NCBI GenBank assembly: GCA_934643145.1
Contig: CAKUBM010000029.1
Span: 1 to 28,989, forward strand
Length of the DNA stretch: 28,989 nt
Direction of reading: 5' to 3'
Source: an uncultured Collinsella sp.
GTDB lineage: Bacteria; Actinomycetota; Coriobacteriia; Coriobacteriales; Coriobacteriaceae
This document shows, piece after piece, positions 16,349 through 23,218 of the stretch (the stretch's first letter is position 1; each line of letters begins with the position of its first letter). A program made the position numbers and the translations under genes. Below the pieces are notes generated by a model that was not told where the DNA came from, did no database searches, and worked only from the letters and a program-made list of their open reading frames with translations.

Positions 16349-16399
16349 AAACTTTTTTCAAAAAAGTGCTTGCACAGTTCTCGAATCATAGGTTATTAT
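16349..16399 (+). promoter_or_regulatory. tRNA-Leu promoter with symmetrical A/T upstream element
   Basis: AAACTTTTTTCAAAAAAGT directly precedes TTGCAC (-35, 16370-16375). After an 18-bp spacer comes TATTAT (-10, 16394-16399). The same arrangement precedes the tRNA-Gly genes at 19882 and 22395. Confidence 0.75.
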
Positions 16400-16456
16400 C
16401 TTCCTCGTTGAACGCGCGGGTCGAACAAAACGAACTGCGAATCAACAACATAGCAT

Positions 16457-16546
16457 GTCGGAGTGGCGGAATTGGCAGACGCGCTAGCTTGAGGTGCTAG
16501 TGACCGCTTTTTGGTCATGCGGGTTCAAGTCCCGCCTCCGACACCA
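16457..16546 (+). tRNA. tRNA-Leu (GAG anticodon)
   Basis: 90 nt including encoded CCA. Acceptor stem GTCGGAG/CTCCGAC, anticodon loop TTGAGGT (GAG), a long variable arm (GTGACCGCTTTTTGGTCAT region) typical of tRNA-Leu, and T-loop GGGTTCAAGTCCC. Confidence 0.97.
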
Positions 16547-16558
16547 TCGCATTTGAGA

Positions 16559-16579
16559 AGCCTCTTCGGAGGCTTTTTT
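16559..16579 (+). terminator. Intrinsic terminator after tRNA-Leu
   Basis: AGCCTC-TTCG-GAGGCT followed by TTTTTT. It lies only 27 nt before the SpoIIE-type gene, which therefore needs read-through or a promoter within it. Confidence 0.9.
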
Positions 16580-16605
16580 GTTACCGATAGACGGTGGGGT
16601 CCACG

Positions 16606-18951
16606 ATGGAAACGCTTGAACGCAACGAGTGGGCAGACGTTGCCCAACTAGTCGAGATCACGAGCGATGCTGTCATCATCTGCGAGCTCGACGGAACCAT
16701 TCTGCATGTGAATAATCGCTTACTTGGTTTGATGTGCGAGGAACGCGCCGACGTCATCGGTGGAGATGTTAAAGACGTCCTGTACTCGTCCGCTTTTGAA
16801 CGTGCGACGGAACATCGTCTGCCATTTGAAACCGATGGCTCCGAGAACGAACTGATGCTCAAGTTGAGTGACGGCTCTTTTATTCCCGTCTTGGTTCGTG
16901 CGGGCTCCGTAACGCCTCCACGCATCTTTGGGCGCCGCGCACCACGTGTTCTGGTGGCGCTTCACAGTATCGAGGAACAGTATTCTCACGACCGGCAACT
17001 CAAGCGTGCGTTATCGGAGCTTAGGGTGGCGAACAAGCGTCTCTCTGGCACGCTCTCGGTCATTATGAGCACTGTGGGCTCCGATGAGTTACCCAGCCTG
17101 CTTGATACCGTTTTGAACCAGCTTGTAGGAACGCTCGATGCTTCGGGTGCCGCTATCTATTTTTCTGAGAGCGGCGGCTTTAAGCTTCGCGGTGTTTCCA
17201 AGGAGCTGTACGACAGCTACCTGCCCGAGTTTTTGCCGTATGGCGCTGGCATTCCGACGTATGTTCTTCGCGAGTCGCGTGCCTGTCGCTTGTCGATTCA
17301 ACAGGACCTTGAGGGCGATAAGGCCGCCTCCGGTATGTTCATGGACCTGGATAATCGTTCTAAGCACCTGTTGCGCATGCAGGATATGCCTCCGTACCGC
17401 AGTGAAATCTGTCTTCCCGTTTTTTACGGTACGCAGATCCTTGGCGTGCTGGAAGTTGGTTGGAAACGCCCCCAGGCACCGCTCGCCTATGACGTTAATG
17501 TGCTCGAGGTCATTTGCGATTACCTGTCTATCCAGCTGGTCGGCATGGCATCGAGCCTTCGCTCCCGTCGCACGGCCGAGCTTGGCCGCTCGCTCAATGT
17601 CTTGCGGGATGAGTTGTTTACCTTTCTAGACGATTCCGCCGCGGCTACCCAGGCGGTATCGTCCGAGATCTGCAATATGCTCAACTGCCATTTTTGCCCT
17701 ATTGAGTATGACGCCAGTCTGGATTCCTACGTCATAGATTTTGAAGGCGGCAGTCGCGTTGCTTTGCCGGACGATCCCGAGAAGCTTTTCTTTTCCACGA
17801 CGGCGCCAGCGGCACGTCTGGGGGCTGGCCCTGATGGCTTTGAGGCATCTGTTTTGGGCGGCACGAGTGCCGAGGACCTTAAACATGTCCGTATAACTCG
17901 CGTTGACGAATCGATGCCTATGGGAGGCTGGCTTAGGGCACATGGCCTGCCTTGCCAGGGTCTCTACGTCGACGCCGGCATCGAGGCGGGGCGCCCGCGC
18001 TCTGAGGGCGATGGCAAGCACAGTAACGACGCGATCGTTCCTGCTTCTGTTGCGAAGGGCCCGACGACGCGCGCGCTGCTGCTTCGTGATGGTAGCCAAG
18101 AGCCGATTGATGACCTTGAATATGACTACTTGGTGCACTTGGCTCATGACTTTGAACTGATCTATGAAGGCGAATCTCAAAAGCGTGAGGAGCGCCATAT
18201 CGCTCAGACCCTTCAGATTGGCATGAGAAATTCACTGGGGGATGTTCCGGGTATCGCAACCGATTCGGTGTACCTGTCGGCCACGAACTCGGCGTTGGTC
18301 GGCGGCGATTTCTATACGCTCATCCGTCTTCCCGACGATTGCGCCGTCATGATTCTGGGCGATGTGTCTGGCAAAGGCATTGAGGCTGCATCGATGTCCG
18401 CGCTCGTCAAGACGGCCCTGACGGCATATGCCTGGGAGGGCGCTGGACCGGCCCGCATGGCACGCTCCCTTAACAGCATGCTCATGGGCTTTTCGAGGGT
18501 CGAGACGTTCGTGACGGCCTTTATCGCCAAGATTGACCTTAAAGCCGGACGCGCAACGTATTGTTCGGCGGGCCATCCTCCGACCATGGTCATCAGGCCA
18601 GAGTCGATGCCGCTGGGTGGCGACGAGGCTCGTGGGGGAGAGGTCGAGCTGCTTGGATGCCAATCGGGGGTAATCGGTGCCTTTGAGAGCATGGTGTACG
18701 AGACAGGCGTGTTTACGTTCGCTCCTGGTGACATGCTATTTATGTACACCGACGGAACAATCGAAGCACGTGACCGCTCGGGTGCTTTCTTTGGCGAGCA
18801 GCGCCTTCGTGACCTTCTGCTCTCTGTCTCGGGTGAGGGCGTATCGGGAATCTGCGGCAAGGTCTTGGGCGAGCTCGACCGATTTACCGAATCGGCGCTG
18901 GACGATGACATTGCATTGGTGTCCCTTGAGTTTTTACGGGGTCGTTCATAG
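16606..18951 (+). CDS. PAS-GAF-SpoIIE (PPM/PP2C) serine phosphatase
   Basis: Signal-responsive phosphatase of the RsbU/RsbP/SpoIIE group, probably acting on a STAS-domain phosphoserine. In the 781-residue product a PAS-like domain covers about 8-120 (ITSDAVIICELDGTILHVNN). A GAF-like domain covers about 155-312, an unassigned region 330-520, and the PP2C domain 535-778. Metal-binding Asp residues are visible in GGDF (Asp568), GDVSGKG (Asp586), YTDG (Asp716) and DDDIAL (766-768). There are no membrane segments, so it senses inside the cell. The ATG at 16606 follows GGTGGGG. The next gene encodes a likely substrate and partner. Confidence 0.9.
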   Translation: METLERNEWADVAQLVEITSDAVIICELDGTILHVNNRLLGLMCEERADVIGGDVKDVLYSSAFERATEHRLPFETDGSENELMLKLSDGSFIPVLVRAGSVTPPRIFGRRAPRVLVALHSIEEQYSHDRQLKRALSELRVANKRLSGTLSVIMSTVGSDELPSLLDTVLNQLVGTLDASGAAIYFSESGGFKLRGVSKELYDSYLPEFLPYGAGIPTYVLRESRACRLSIQQDLEGDKAASGMFMDLDNRSKHLLRMQDMPPYRSEICLPVFYGTQILGVLEVGWKRPQAPLAYDVNVLEVICDYLSIQLVGMASSLRSRRTAELGRSLNVLRDELFTFLDDSAAATQAVSSEICNMLNCHFCPIEYDASLDSYVIDFEGGSRVALPDDPEKLFFSTTAPAARLGAGPDGFEASVLGGTSAEDLKHVRITRVDESMPMGGWLRAHGLPCQGLYVDAGIEAGRPRSEGDGKHSNDAIVPASVAKGPTTRALLLRDGSQEPIDDLEYDYLVHLAHDFELIYEGESQKREERHIAQTLQIGMRNSLGDVPGIATDSVYLSATNSALVGGDFYTLIRLPDDCAVMILGDVSGKGIEAASMSALVKTALTAYAWEGAGPARMARSLNSMLMGFSRVETFVTAFIAKIDLKAGRATYCSAGHPPTMVIRPESMPLGGDEARGGEVELLGCQSGVIGAFESMVYETGVFTFAPGDMLFMYTDGTIEARDRSGAFFGEQRLRDLLLSVSGEGVSGICGKVLGELDRFTESALDDDIALVSLEFLRGRS

Positions 18952-19029
18952 ACGACGCTGGGCGGGCTGAATCCGTACGGTTGGGGAAACGAATGCATCG
19001 AGTGGGCTTTTTTGGGGAACCATGGTCGT

Positions 19030-19776
19030 ATGAATGAGTGGAATGACATAGCGGTTTTGACGCCACCAGGCGATATCGACATCGCCACGGTGCCTGCGCT
19101 GCGTCGGCGGTTGGATGCTTTGATTGGCCGCGGCGTGCGTCGTGTCGTCATCAACTGTCAGGCTGTTAGCTTTATCGATTCGACGGGCTTGGCATTCCTG
19201 CTTACGCGCGCTCGTGAGCTCATGAGGCGAGAAGGCCTGCTTTCGCTCGTCAATGCATCAGGTGAAGTTGTTCGCTTTTTGGAGATTGCTCGTCTTGTCG
19301 ATATTCTTCATGTCGCGGGGCCGGCACGGGAGTCTATTCCCGCCATTCCGGTGGGGGAGCTGCCTCGCTGGAGTAAGAGCGTCGAGGTCCGTCAGGGTAT
19401 CGAGAATCTTCCATACTACCGACATCGCATCGCCGAACTCCTTGAATCGCTTCCGTTGCGCCGTGACGAGCGGTACGATGTCGCATTGGCGTCGGGGGAG
19501 GCGCTGGGTAATGCCTATGACCATGCGGGCGGTATCGGGTGCGTCCTGACGGTTCAGGCCTATGGCGATCGCGTTGTGGTTGAGGTGCTTGATCGAGGTG
19601 CCGGCTATTCTATCGATGAAACGAGCGAACCGGTCGCATCAGAGGAGCGCGGCCGTGGTATCAAGCTTATGCGTATGCTCGTCGATAACGTGGAGGTTGC
19701 TCGTCGTACGGACGGCGCCGGTACGCGCGTGCAGATGGTGAAGCTGTTTAGCGGAGCGTTGGAATCGTGTGCCTAG
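19030..19776 (+). CDS. STAS-HATPase fusion: anti-anti-sigma and anti-sigma kinase-like protein
   Basis: Two halves of a partner switch on one 248-residue chain. The N-terminal STAS domain (about 1-105) has NCQAVSFIDSTGLAFLL with the phosphorylatable Ser51. The C-terminal GHKL ATPase domain (about 125-240) has the N-box SGEALGNAYDHAGG, DRGAGYSID and ERGRGIKLM, resembling RsbW/SpoIIAB. The upstream SpoIIE-type phosphatase would dephosphorylate the STAS serine. No sigma factor gene is nearby, so the output is unknown. ATG at 19030 was chosen because the STAS domain begins there; the nearest GGGGA is 12 nt upstream, so a TTG at 19012 remains possible. The gap to the phosphatase gene is 78 nt. Confidence 0.85.
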   Translation: MNEWNDIAVLTPPGDIDIATVPALRRRLDALIGRGVRRVVINCQAVSFIDSTGLAFLLTRARELMRREGLLSLVNASGEVVRFLEIARLVDILHVAGPARESIPAIPVGELPRWSKSVEVRQGIENLPYYRHRIAELLESLPLRRDERYDVALASGEALGNAYDHAGGIGCVLTVQAYGDRVVVEVLDRGAGYSIDETSEPVASEERGRGIKLMRMLVDNVEVARRTDGAGTRVQMVKLFSGALESCA

Positions 19777-19820
19777 CCAATCGCTTTAGCGCGTTTAGCT
19801 GCTAAGAACATGCGGCAGAC

Positions 19821-19869
19821 AAGTTTTTTGAAAAAAGTACTTGCGTCTTTTGGACAACTCGCGTAAATT
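19821..19869 (+). promoter_or_regulatory. Promoter of the Gly-Cys-Gly tRNA run
   Basis: AAGTTTTTTGAAAAAAGTAC, then TTGCGT (-35, 19841-19846), 17-bp spacer, TAAATT (-10, 19864-19869). tRNA-Gly begins 12 nt later. It is the only promoter seen for the three tRNA genes. Confidence 0.75.
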
Positions 19870-19881
19870 AATAACCCGCAA

Positions 19882-19957
19882 GCGGACATGGCTCAGTTGG
19901 TAGAGCACAACCTTGCCAAGGTTGGGGTCGCGGGTTCGAGCCCCGTTGTCCGCTCCA
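19882..19957 (+). tRNA. tRNA-Gly (GCC), copy 1
   Basis: 76 nt with encoded CCA. Acceptor GCGGACA/TGTCCGC, anticodon loop TTGCCAA (GCC), T-arm GCGGGTTCGAGCCCCGT. Identical in sequence to the copies at 20108 and 22395. Confidence 0.97.
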
Positions 19958-19967
19958 TTGCATTTTC

Positions 19968-19990
19968 GGACCGTTTAGGCGGTCCTTTTT
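19968..19990 (+). terminator. Terminator-like hairpin between tRNA-Gly and tRNA-Cys
   Basis: GGACCG-TTTAGG-CGGTCC then TTTTT. The T-run ends one base before tRNA-Cys, leaving no room for a separate promoter. Confidence 0.8.
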
Positions 19991-19991
19991 C

Positions 19992-20065
19992 GGCGAAGTG
20001 GCCAAGTGGTAAGGCAGAGGCCTGCAAAGCCTTTACCCCCGGTTCGAATCCGGGCTTCGCCTCCA
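19992..20065 (+). tRNA. tRNA-Cys (GCA)
   Basis: 74 nt with encoded CCA. Acceptor GGCGAAG/CTTCGCC, anticodon loop CTGCAAA (GCA), T-arm CCGGTTCGAATCCGG. Confidence 0.97.
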
Positions 20066-20074
20066 GGCAACATC

Positions 20075-20100
20075 CGGGCGCTCCGGCGCCCGTTTTGTTT
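20075..20100 (+). terminator. Terminator-like hairpin between tRNA-Cys and tRNA-Gly
   Basis: CGGGCGC-TCCG-GCGCCCG followed by TTTTGTTTT. The next tRNA begins 7 nt after the T-run without a recognisable promoter between. Confidence 0.85.
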
Positions 20101-20107
20101 TACATAT

Positions 20108-20183
20108 GCGGACATGGCTCAGTTGGTAGAGCACAACCTTGCCAAGGTTGGGGTCGCGGGTTCGAGCCCCGTTGTCCGCTCCA
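20108..20183 (+). tRNA. tRNA-Gly (GCC), copy 2
   Basis: 76 nt with CCA, identical to the copy at 19882. It must be expressed by read-through of two terminator-like hairpins or from a promoter not recognised here. Confidence 0.97.
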
Positions 20184-20192
20184 ACTATGTTA

Positions 20193-20219
20193 CGCGGTTC
20201 TAACGAACCGCGTTTTTTG
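20193..20219 (+). terminator. Intrinsic terminator after tRNA-Gly copy 2
   Basis: CGCGGTTC-TAAC-GAACCGCG followed by TTTTTTG. It ends the tRNA run. Confidence 0.92.
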
Positions 20220-20239
20220 TTGACGCTGCGCGAGCCCCG

Positions 20240-20319
20240 GGCACCCCATCTTGCCCCTCAATCGTCGGTCGCGTACATAAAGTACGCTTCCCTTCTCTTT
20301 CACGGCAACCTGGGGCACC
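20240..20319. repeat. Palindromic repeat, copy B (same family as 4-75)
   Basis: In reverse complement it aligns with copy A: GTGAAAGAG, AAGCGTACTT, GTACGCGA and CGACG blocks in the same order. Inner stem GCGTAC (20271-20276) with GTACGC (20282-20287); outer pairs TTGCC/GGCAA and CCCCA/TGGGG. The region 20184-20519 holds otherwise a terminator (20193-20219), a smaller hairpin (20386-20430) and the alpha-glucosidase ribosome site. No gene is seen there. Confidence 0.8.
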
Positions 20320-20519
20320 CGGAGCCCGCTCGCTGTCGTGGCCGGGGGAGTGAGTCTTCCATTCTTTTCGCCTCATTGGTCAATCCGCCCCAGGGAGCTC
20401 GAACCCGAGAGGGAGCGAGCGTTTGGGGCGTGGCCGTGGCGTTGTTTGCCGCGAATGTCCGCTTTGGGCGTATCATCGAGGGCATCTCGCAAAACCTCGT
20501 TGCAAGGGAGACTCATCCC

Positions 20520-22253
20520 ATGGCTACAGAAAAGTTCTCGTCGCGCTCATGGATGTCCGATGCCGCGATCTATCAGATCTACCCGCGCTCGTTTAAGGAT
20601 TCGACTGGTTCGGGTCTGGGCGATATCGCGGGCATTACCCAGCAGATGGACTATCTTGAGCAGCTGGGTATCGAGGCCATCTGGCTGAGCCCGTTTTACC
20701 CATCGCCTCTTGTTGATGGCGGCTATGATGTGGCGGACTACTGCGATGTCGACCCACGTCTCGGCTCGCTTGACGATTTCGATGACATGATCGCTGCGGC
20801 TCACGCGCACGGCATCAAGGTCATCGTCGACATCGTGCCCAACCATTCGTCCAACCAGCACCCCTGGTTCAAAGCCGCTCTTGCCGCCGGCCCCGGATCG
20901 CCCGAGCGCGCCCGTTATATCTTCCGCGATGGTCGCGGCGAGCACGGCGAGCTGCCTCCCACCAATTGGAATGCCAACTTTGGCGGCCCCGCCTGGACGC
21001 GCGTCGCGGACGGTCAGTGGTATCTGCACATGTTTACGCCCGAGCAGCCGGACTTTGACTGGTCGTGCCCCGAGGTTCATGCGTTCTTTTGCGACGTCCT
21101 GGCGTTTTGGAGCGATCGAGGCGTCGATGGCTTTCGCATTGATGTGGCGCACGGTCTCGCCAAGGATCTCGACCGCGATGACCTCGACCGGTGGCATCTC
21201 GCCGAGGGCGATGACATGGTTGAGGACGGCTCCCATCCGCTGTGGGACCGCAACGAGGTCCACGAGATCTATCGCGAGTGGCGCCGCGTGTTCGACCGCT
21301 ATGATCCGCCACGCAGCGCCGTTGCCGAGGCGTGGGTGCTGCCCGAGCGCCAGTATCTCTACGCGCGTCCCAGCGAGCTTGGCCAGACATTCAACTTTGA
21401 GTTTGCCAAGGCCACTTGGACCTATGATGACATGCACGCTGCAATCGAGGAGGGCTTGAAGGCAGCTATAGAATCCGATTCCGCCTCGACCTGGGTGCTC
21501 TCCAACCACGACGTGCCGCGCGTGGCGACGCGCTATGCCCTGCCGCAGATCAAGGCGACGCGCTACCACCAGATTGCGCTCGACTGGCTCTTACGCGACG
21601 GGTCGTCTTATGACGAGGACCGTGAACTCGGCGAGCGCCGCGCGCGGGCGGCCCTTTTGCTCGAGCTGGCGCTTCCGGGCTCGGCATACGTGTATCAGGG
21701 TGAGGAGCTCGGCCTTTTTGAGGTGGCTGACATTCCGTGGGCTGCACTCGAAGATCCTACTGCGACCAATACGCACGGACCGAAGCGCGAGAAGGGGCGC
21801 GACGGCTGCCGTGTGCCCCTGCCGTGGGTGGCGGCGGACGATCCCGCGCAGGGCGGATCGTTTGGGTTTTCACCGGCGGACGCCGATGCGGCGCCCCATC
21901 TGCCGCAGCCTGCATGGTTTTCCGATTACGCTGCCGATAGGGAAGAAGCGGACCCGACATCGATGCTTGCGCTCTATCGTGACGCCCTCTGGCTGCGGCG
22001 CAAGCTGCGCGGGTGCGCCAACGATCTCGCGTGGCTCGATCTTGACGGGCGCACCGGCCTTGCGGATGGTGCCGAGGGCGCTGGGGGCGGCGTCATCGCC
22101 TATCGCCGCGACAACGGCTGGGCGTGTGTGACGAACTTCGGTGCAGCACCCGTGGAGCTGCCGGCGGGCAGGGTCCTGCTCACCTCATCACCGCTTGCAG
22201 ACGGCAGGCTCGCGCAGGACAGTTCTGCCTGGATCATGCTCGCTGAGTTGTAG
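20520..22253 (+). CDS. GH13 alpha-glucosidase (oligo-1,6-glucosidase-like)
   Basis: Cytoplasmic glycoside hydrolase that releases glucose from short alpha-glucosides such as maltose or isomaltose; exact specificity is not readable. The 577-residue product shows the GH13 regions DIVPNHSS (104-111), GFRIDVAH with nucleophile Asp208, VAEAWV with acid/base Glu270, and LSNHDVPR with Asp331. It most resembles actinobacterial alpha-glucosidases. No signal peptide is seen. The ATG at 20520 follows AAGGGAG (20504-20510); a longer upstream reading frame runs through a tRNA gene and is not coding. It stands alone, without transporter genes beside it. Confidence 0.92.
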   Translation: MATEKFSSRSWMSDAAIYQIYPRSFKDSTGSGLGDIAGITQQMDYLEQLGIEAIWLSPFYPSPLVDGGYDVADYCDVDPRLGSLDDFDDMIAAAHAHGIKVIVDIVPNHSSNQHPWFKAALAAGPGSPERARYIFRDGRGEHGELPPTNWNANFGGPAWTRVADGQWYLHMFTPEQPDFDWSCPEVHAFFCDVLAFWSDRGVDGFRIDVAHGLAKDLDRDDLDRWHLAEGDDMVEDGSHPLWDRNEVHEIYREWRRVFDRYDPPRSAVAEAWVLPERQYLYARPSELGQTFNFEFAKATWTYDDMHAAIEEGLKAAIESDSASTWVLSNHDVPRVATRYALPQIKATRYHQIALDWLLRDGSSYDEDRELGERRARAALLLELALPGSAYVYQGEELGLFEVADIPWAALEDPTATNTHGPKREKGRDGCRVPLPWVAADDPAQGGSFGFSPADADAAPHLPQPAWFSDYAADREEADPTSMLALYRDALWLRRKLRGCANDLAWLDLDGRTGLADGAEGAGGGVIAYRRDNGWACVTNFGAAPVELPAGRVLLTSSPLADGRLAQDSSAWIMLAEL

Positions 22254-22332
22254 GGGCCTCTTGCGGCGAGTTCGCGCTTGCCTGCGCTTTCCGTGGTGGC
22301 TGATGTCTTTGCGAGGTTCGCGAGGGCGTCGC

Positions 22333-22382
22333 AAAACTTTTCAAAAAAAGTTCTTGCATAGGATGCGGGTATCACGTAAGAT
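22333..22382 (+). promoter_or_regulatory. Promoter of the tRNA-Gly/tRNA-Val pair
   Basis: AAAACTTTTCAAAAAAAGTTC, then TTGCAT (-35, 22354-22359), 17-bp spacer, TAAGAT (-10, 22377-22382). tRNA-Gly starts 13 nt later. Same layout as the other two tRNA promoters. Confidence 0.78.
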
Positions 22383-22394
22383 TAATCCTCGTAA

Positions 22395-22470
22395 GCGGAC
22401 ATGGCTCAGTTGGTAGAGCACAACCTTGCCAAGGTTGGGGTCGCGGGTTCGAGCCCCGTTGTCCGCTCCA
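22395..22470 (+). tRNA. tRNA-Gly (GCC), copy 3
   Basis: 76 nt with CCA, identical to copies 1 and 2. Only three bases separate it from tRNA-Val, so the pair is one transcript. Confidence 0.97.
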
Positions 22471-22473
22471 TTT

Positions 22474-22548
22474 GGGCGTTTAGCTCAGGGGGAGAGCGCT
22501 TCCCTGACACGGAAGAGGTCAGAAGTTCAAATCTTCTAACGCCCACCA
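22474..22548 (+). tRNA. tRNA-Val (GAC)
   Basis: 75 nt with CCA. Acceptor GGGCGTT/AACGCCC, anticodon loop CTGACAC (GAC), T-arm AGAAGTTCAAATCTTCT. Confidence 0.96.
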
Positions 22549-22556
22549 AATGTTCG

Positions 22557-22593
22557 CAGCTCAGAGGCTATGTCCTCTGGGCTGTTTTGTTTT
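22557..22593 (+). terminator. Intrinsic terminator after tRNA-Val
   Basis: CAGCTCAGAGG (22557-22567) pairs with CCTCTGGGCTG (22574-22584), one G.U pair, followed by TTTTGTTTT. Confidence 0.9.
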
Positions 22594-22930
22594 GGTCGCC
22601 AAATGGGTCGCCAAATTTCGAGTTTTTGATCTTCCGGGATGCTTCTCAGTAGTCATCCGAGGAAACTCTCATCTTCTCCGTTTGCATACACATATCTTTT
22701 AAGGATTCGTGCCGCGGTTGCATGAGGCACGGCAAGGCACGACCGCAACATGTTGGTCAAGCATAATCTTTTGGAATCTTTTGGCGCGAGTGGCTTGATT
22801 TTGGCGCTATTTGGCGGCGGCTCGGTTGAGGGGGTTTCAAAACTGCCGCGCAGGTAGTCGAGTTGATAACGTTTTAGCAGTCTGCCAAGAGGCCTTCATT
22901 TTTAATGCGTCTGCAAAATGACTAATTGCC
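22594..22930. other. Gene-free stretch behind tRNA-Val with an 11-bp direct repeat
   Basis: GGTCGCCAAAT occurs at 22594-22604 and 22606-22616. Beyond it no convincing gene or RNA is seen up to the nrd promoter. Less GC-rich patches suggest non-coding or decayed DNA; a former integration next to the tRNA is possible but not shown. Confidence 0.4.
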
Positions 22931-22943
22931 TTGACCTGCTAAA

Positions 22944-22993
22944 ACACTATATGTTGTGTTTGACCTAAAAAAAGAATACAGGATATAGATACC
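22944..22993 (+). promoter_or_regulatory. nrdD promoter with NrdR boxes
   Basis: ACACTATATGTTGTGT (22944-22959) matches the NrdR box closely. TTGACC (-35, 22960-22965) follows directly, then an 18-bp spacer and TATAGA (-10, 22984-22989). A weaker second box, ACAGGATATAGATACC (22978-22993), covers the -10 at a distance of 34 bp, about three helical turns. Known NrdR represses nrd genes when (d)ATP is high. A leader of about 220 nt follows, containing the inverted repeat GCCAAAC/GTTTGGC (around 23152-23178). Confidence 0.75.
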
Positions 22994-23218
22994 TCTTTGT
23001 CGTATGATAGATGGCGGACAGAGAACGAGAACCTTATTCGCCTCATTATTTGGATGGATCTTTGAACCCCTGGATTGGTTGCGAGGATTGTCCGCATGAG
23101 GGCCTATGGTTATCGAGAACACAGATTGCGCGACGGCGCCGCAAGACAGGGCCAAACCCTGCCGGGCATCGTTTGGCTCTGAAGCGCAATGAGGCTACGA
23201 TGCGAAAGAGGCAAGAGG

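Noticed and set aside
20139..20519. Reading frame extending the alpha-glucosidase upstream
   Set aside because: It runs through a tRNA gene, a terminator and the palindromic repeat; the GH13 domain begins shortly after 20520.
23130..23190. Possible riboswitch in the nrdD leader (CAGGGCCAAACCCTG region)
   Set aside because: A GCCAAAC/GTTTGGC inverted repeat is present, but no conserved core of a known riboswitch could be recognised.
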